A DNA stretch of 64,000 nt from contig ONQB01000014.1 in NCBI GenBank assembly GCA_900319905.1, forward strand, positions 1-64,000, written 5' to 3'. Source of the stretch: an uncultured Prevotella sp. (GTDB lineage Bacteria > Bacteroidota > Bacteroidia > Bacteroidales > Bacteroidaceae). The notes under the pieces are model-generated. The model saw only the letters and a program-made list of their open reading frames with translations, was not told the DNA's origin and searched no databases. Positions 61,701-64,000 of this stretch are shown one piece after another. The stretch's first letter is position 1, and each line of letters starts with the position of its first letter. Both the position numbers and the translations under genes were made by a program.

Positions 61701-61816
61701 ATGGGTGTCTGGCGGAAGCTGACCACACCGAGCACGATGACAGCCAAAGTGACGACAAGGATGAGATACTTGCGCTTAAGCGAGAAGGCGATAATGAAAT
61801 CGATGAACTTATTCAT
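58712..61816 (-). CDS. Heavy-metal efflux RND pump (CzcA/CusA family)
   Basis: 1034 residues from ATG 61816; its start overlaps the adaptor stop by 8 nt. The HME-RND signature in the fourth helix is complete (AIDFGIIIDGAVVMVE), with the two Asp and one Glu used for proton coupling, as in CzcA of the zinc/cobalt branch. The start MNKFIDFIIAFSLKRKYL and the segment DAFPDVTNTKVTIITQWPG are typical. It forms the inner-membrane trimer that drives export of metal ions. The ion (Zn, Co, Cd, Cu or Ag) is not decided; the DFG..D..E signature favours divalent cations. Confidence 0.94.
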   Translation of the reverse strand: MNKFIDFIIAFSLKRKYLILVVTLAVIVLGVVSFRQTPIDAFPDVTNTKVTIITQWPGRSAEEIEKFVTIPIEIAMNSVQKKTDIRSTTLFGLSVVTVCFDDHVDDEFARQQVYNLLNDADLPDGVEPDVQPLSGPTGEIYRYTLRSDKRSVRELKTLQDWLIERKLRSVPGIADIVSFGGEVKTFEVSVNPNQLATYGVSSLELYQAIANSNVNVGGDVIERSSQAYVVRGIGLINNVREIGDIVVKNVGGTPILVRNLATVHESCAPRLGQVGRGKENDVVEGIVVMRKGENTEQVIKALKAKISEIQHDDLPKDVKIVPFYDRDDLVNLAVSTVMHNVLEGIILVTLVVLLFMKDWRTTVIVASVIPLALLFAFICLHLSGMSANLLSMGAIDFGIIIDGAVVMVEALFVALSAQARSIGMDAFNRRSHLGMIRQTARGKAKSVFFSKLIIITALLPIFTFQKVEGKMFSPLAYTLGFALLGALLFTLTLVPVLSSMLLKKNVSEKKNRFLAFVYRYADRFFAFCHHNSRKVIAMALVGMAVGLGCFKLLGSEFLPEMNEGSIYVRATLPQSVSLRQSVRLANEFRGILSSYPEVSQVMTQTGRPNDGTDATGFYNIELFVKMHPESQWHTGRNKDEVIDDMNRRLSVYPGIDFNFSQPISDNVEEAVSGVKGAIVAKVYGKDLAESERLAWQVYHTMKPIRGITDLGVIRNMGQPELQIDINEDRLARYGVKKDDVQSIIEMAIGGKAASQVYEDERKFNLVVRYAEPYRDNAEAIAKIKVPNDDGQMIPIGELATIRAISGPLIIYRENHSRYCAVKFSVRDRDMGSAVDEARAKVAKAVKLPDGYKITWNGDFENQKRASARLAQVVPISVLLIFVILYVLFGNARDAGLVLTNVPFAAVGGILILLFTHTNFSISAGIGFICLFGICIQNGVIMLMDIKHFLRHRYALPEAVTRGMHSRIRSVLMTAMMATLGLMPAALSHGIGSESQRPLATVIIGGLVGATLFTLFIFPLIVERIYSHVNIKKLR

Positions 61817-62891
61817 TGCCAAGCGTGTTAAAGACCAACAATGCGTTCTTGCTCACCACCTGCTCACCGGCTTGCAGTCCACTGACGATATAGGCATAAT
61901 CGCTGCCCACATGCTCGGTCCTGACAGGTTGGCGACGATAGTGACGATGGCCGTCAGCAACCACCACATAGTCGGCACCACCGTCGAAGACAATGGCCTT
62001 GGCAGGCACGCGGCACAGGGCCTTGCCGCCCCCACCGGTACTGACATGCACTGTGGCGAACATGCCCGGGCGCAGCAACCCGCGGGCATTGTCCAAGGTG
62101 ATGCGCACCTTCATCGTCTTGCTCTCGCTGTCAAGCACGTTATACACCTTATCTATATGTCCGTGGAAAACTTCTCCGTCGTAGGCCATTGTGGTCACGG
62201 TGACGGGTGCACCTTGGCGTATCCTGGCAATGTCGCTTTCATAAACATCGGCAATGACCCACACGCGGCTGAGGTTGGCTATCTCCAAGGCCTCACCACC
62301 GCCCTCGCCGTCGGGACTGACATAGCTGTCATCATAGACATTCTTCACGGTGACATAACCGCTGATAGGCGAGCGCAGCACGGCGGTGGCCCGACCGCCA
62401 AAGCCATTGATGCCGGCCACCGCTCCTAAGCGGCTGCGCTCAGCACGTGCCATGACGAGTGCGCCACGCGCCTCGCTTACCTCCTTGTCCGAGGCCATGC
62501 CCGAGCGGTACATGTCCTGCTTCATCTCGTATTCACGCTGTGCCATGCGTATCTGCGCATCGGCGTCGGCAAGACCTTTGTTGTAGTCGGCGGCCTCCTC
62601 ACTATGGATAACAGCGAGGCGCTGCCCTCGTCTTACCTGATCGCCCACCTCGACGGTGAGACCACTCACACGACCCGAGCAGGGAATGAACACCTTGCGC
62701 ACGAGACTCTCGTCGCAGCTCACGTCGCCATTGAGCGTGAGCTCGTCACCATAGCTGCTCGTTTCCACAGCCGTGGTCTCCACCACGTCATTACGCAATG
62801 ATTGATAAGCATCAGCCACCGGCTTCTTCGATGGCGAGCAGGCTGCCAGACACAAGAGTCCGGCAAGCATCAATATACTCAGTTTCATCAT
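61809..62891 (-). CDS. Periplasmic adaptor lipoprotein of the metal efflux system
   Basis: 360 residues. Signal sequence with lipobox LAAC, then the HlyD/CusB-type layout: lipoyl-like halves (RVSGLTVEVGDQVRRGQRLAV and VLRSPISGYVTVKNVYDD) flanking a helical hairpin (DAQIRMAQREYEMKQDM), a beta-barrel domain and a C-terminal membrane-proximal part. It links the RND pump to the outer-membrane channel. Overlap with the pump gene implies coupled translation. Confidence 0.93.
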   Translation of the reverse strand: MMKLSILMLAGLLCLAACSPSKKPVADAYQSLRNDVVETTAVETSSYGDELTLNGDVSCDESLVRKVFIPCSGRVSGLTVEVGDQVRRGQRLAVIHSEEAADYNKGLADADAQIRMAQREYEMKQDMYRSGMASDKEVSEARGALVMARAERSRLGAVAGINGFGGRATAVLRSPISGYVTVKNVYDDSYVSPDGEGGGEALEIANLSRVWVIADVYESDIARIRQGAPVTVTTMAYDGEVFHGHIDKVYNVLDSESKTMKVRITLDNARGLLRPGMFATVHVSTGGGGKALCRVPAKAIVFDGGADYVVVADGHRHYRRQPVRTEHVGSDYAYIVSGLQAGEQVVSKNALLVFNTLGNE

Positions 62892-62938
62892 CTTTTTCTA
62901 TATTCTTAATATTATTCCATACATGAACCATTCCATAC

Positions 62939-62960
62939 GGACGGCCATAAGGGCCGCCCC
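62939..62960. repeat. Hairpin between channel and adaptor genes
   Basis: GGACGGCC and GGGCCGCCCC pair around a short ATAA loop with one mismatch, in the 110-nt gap between the efflux genes. It may adjust the relative output of the two genes or be a small repeat. Confidence 0.45.
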
Positions 62961-63001
62961 TGCAAAGGCTACGAATGAACGAAAGCCAAATAACAATCAG
63001 T

Positions 63002-64000
63002 TTACTCTCCCCACATCATCTTGAGCCGCTCTGCCGCCTGTAGCAGCTTGTTCTTGGCATCGAGTCGGGCGAGCATGGTGTCGCGGTAGTTGGCGTAGAG
63101 GTCGACAAACTCCATAAGGTTGATGTGGCGGCTCATAAACTGCTGCTCAGCAGAACGCAGCATCGCAGCCATGTCGGTATCGAGAGAGGCAGACGGCTGA
63201 CTGAGTTGCCGCAGATACTGGCCAACAATGTCAAGATCGGCTTGACGTTGCTTCTTAATGGCGAGACGCTGTCGGTCAGCGGCAATAGCTGCTTGCTCTA
63301 CAGCAGCCTCCGCATTGCGTATATTGCCCCGGTTATGGTTCCACAAGGGCACGGCCACGCTTAGTCCCACGGCAAAGAAGTTATGTCCGATACTGCCATT
63401 CTTGTCGTATTCTCCTTGCACGGCCATCTGTGGCAATGCCTGACTATGCTGCCACTTCAGCGCGTGGCGGGCAGCCTCAGTCTGGCTGGTCAAAGCCTGC
63501 AACTCAGGCAATGAATCAACAGAAGCCTCCAGACCACTGCCATGTAGCGACAGATAAATTCGGGAAGCCTCGTCGATGGCTTCTGTTTCATTGATATCGG
63601 CCGTCAACGGGTCGTTCCCAGTCAGCCCGAAGAGCAGTCGCAGTTGTGCCTGCAGATCATTTACTCCGATAAGCAGGTCGGTGCGCTCTTTGTTGAGCTG
63701 ATAGAGCATTGTGGCAATACGCTGCGTCTCCATCTCGGCAATGTTGCCCTTTGCACTCTGACTGCGATAAGCGGCAAGAATCTTTTCGACCGAGGCTATC
63801 TCCACGTCGTAGACCCCTGCCTGCCGTTGCTGGTAATAGAGATCTATGAGCATGGTGTGGGCCTGTGTACGCAGGTCACGCTCGGTAAAACGCAACTGGC
63901 TGCGTGAAGCCTTCGCAAGGGCTTCGTTCTGCCTGACTTGTTCGGCATGCTGTCCGCCAATGGCAAAAGGCTGAGATAGCTGCACGTCCAACTCGCCGTC
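63002..64000 (-). CDS. TolC-family outer-membrane channel of the metal efflux system (partial)
   Basis: The frame is open to the window edge, so the N-terminus including any signal peptide is missing; 332 codons are visible. Two long coiled-coil repeats are present (around LRTQAHTMLIDLYYQQRQ and AAIAADRQRLAIKKQRQ) with the membrane-strand segment GHNFFAVGLSVAVPLWNHNRG, as in outer-membrane efflux proteins such as CzcC/CusC. It is upstream of the adaptor on the same strand, giving the order channel-adaptor-pump. Confidence 0.9.
   Translation of the reverse strand, partial: DGELDVQLSQPFAIGGQHAEQVRQNEALAKASRSQLRFTERDLRTQAHTMLIDLYYQQRQAGVYDVEIASVEKILAAYRSQSAKGNIAEMETQRIATMLYQLNKERTDLLIGVNDLQAQLRLLFGLTGNDPLTADINETEAIDEASRIYLSLHGSGLEASVDSLPELQALTSQTEAARHALKWQHSQALPQMAVQGEYDKNGSIGHNFFAVGLSVAVPLWNHNRGNIRNAEAAVEQAAIAADRQRLAIKKQRQADLDIVGQYLRQLSQPSASLDTDMAAMLRSAEQQFMSRHINLMEFVDLYANYRDTMLARLDAKNKLLQAAERLKMMWGE

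Overview
The window reads as chromosome from a member of the Bacteroidales, most likely Prevotellaceae. The evidence is: promoters of the Bacteroidetes type (-7 element TAnnTTTGC, sometimes with a TTTG element 19-20 nt further upstream) in front of most transcription units, with poor Shine-Dalgarno sites; a polysaccharide utilisation locus with SusC/SusD-type sequence and a membrane-spanning AraC-type regulator; NhaD, carboxynorspermidine dehydrogenase, PDDEXK-family transposase-like nucleases, and a Prevotella-style C-terminal tail on a secreted glycosidase. No rRNA, tRNA, CRISPR array or phage genes were recognised.

Layout. 1-2.3 kb: an AT-rich accessory patch with two tandem copies of a small secreted protein gene of unknown function and a PDDEXK transposase-like nuclease. 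2.3-5 kb: PIF1-like helicase and SprT-like metalloprotease. 5-10.6 kb (minus strand): etfB-etfA-acyl-CoA dehydrogenase operon, then L-serine dehydratase and a small lipoprotein. 11-17.4 kb (minus): a housekeeping run of a small membrane protein, DUF3822 protein, rsmD, RecD-like helicase and comEC, plus a metallophosphoesterase. 17.6-21.4 kb: FMN reductase, exported FMN-binding protein, and an exported C1 peptidase with an endonuclease/phosphatase-fold protein. 21.5-26.4 kb: dxs-trkA-trkH with overlapping stop and start codons. 26.4-30.1 kb (minus): an unassigned gene, carboxynorspermidine dehydrogenase and recA, with a nitroreductase. 30.2-31.6 kb: nhaD.

32-45 kb is a beta-galactan utilisation locus: GH43, GH53 endo-galactanase, a SusC-SusD fusion, carboxylesterase, a propeller/AraC membrane regulator and GH35 beta-galactosidase. 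Three features stand out. First, the SusC and SusD genes have collapsed into one in-frame chimera of 613 residues. Second, the regulator keeps its sensor and AraC domains but has lost the histidine-kinase residues and has no receiver domain. Third, the three catabolic promoters of the locus share a direct-repeat motif with 21-bp period whose proximal copy lies 22-23 bp upstream of the -7 element in each case.

45-48 kb: cysK and an O-acetylhomoserine sulfhydrylase. 48.3-53.7 kb: an ABC transporter, DUF2807 lipoprotein, GntR/YtrA-type regulator and outer-membrane barrel protein, with a palindromic operator at its promoter. 53.8-55.6 kb: an OmpR-type response regulator and sensor kinase. 55.9-58.5 kb: GH95 alpha-fucosidase-type enzyme. 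58.7-64 kb: a CusCBA/CzcCBA-type heavy-metal efflux system, its outer-membrane component cut by the window end.

Repeats without a known family include two copies of a 150-bp palindromic element (44683-44832 and 58551-58700, with opposite internal orientation) and three intergenic arrays with short period (22, 22 and 19 bp). All identifications come from reading the sequence; no database search was run.
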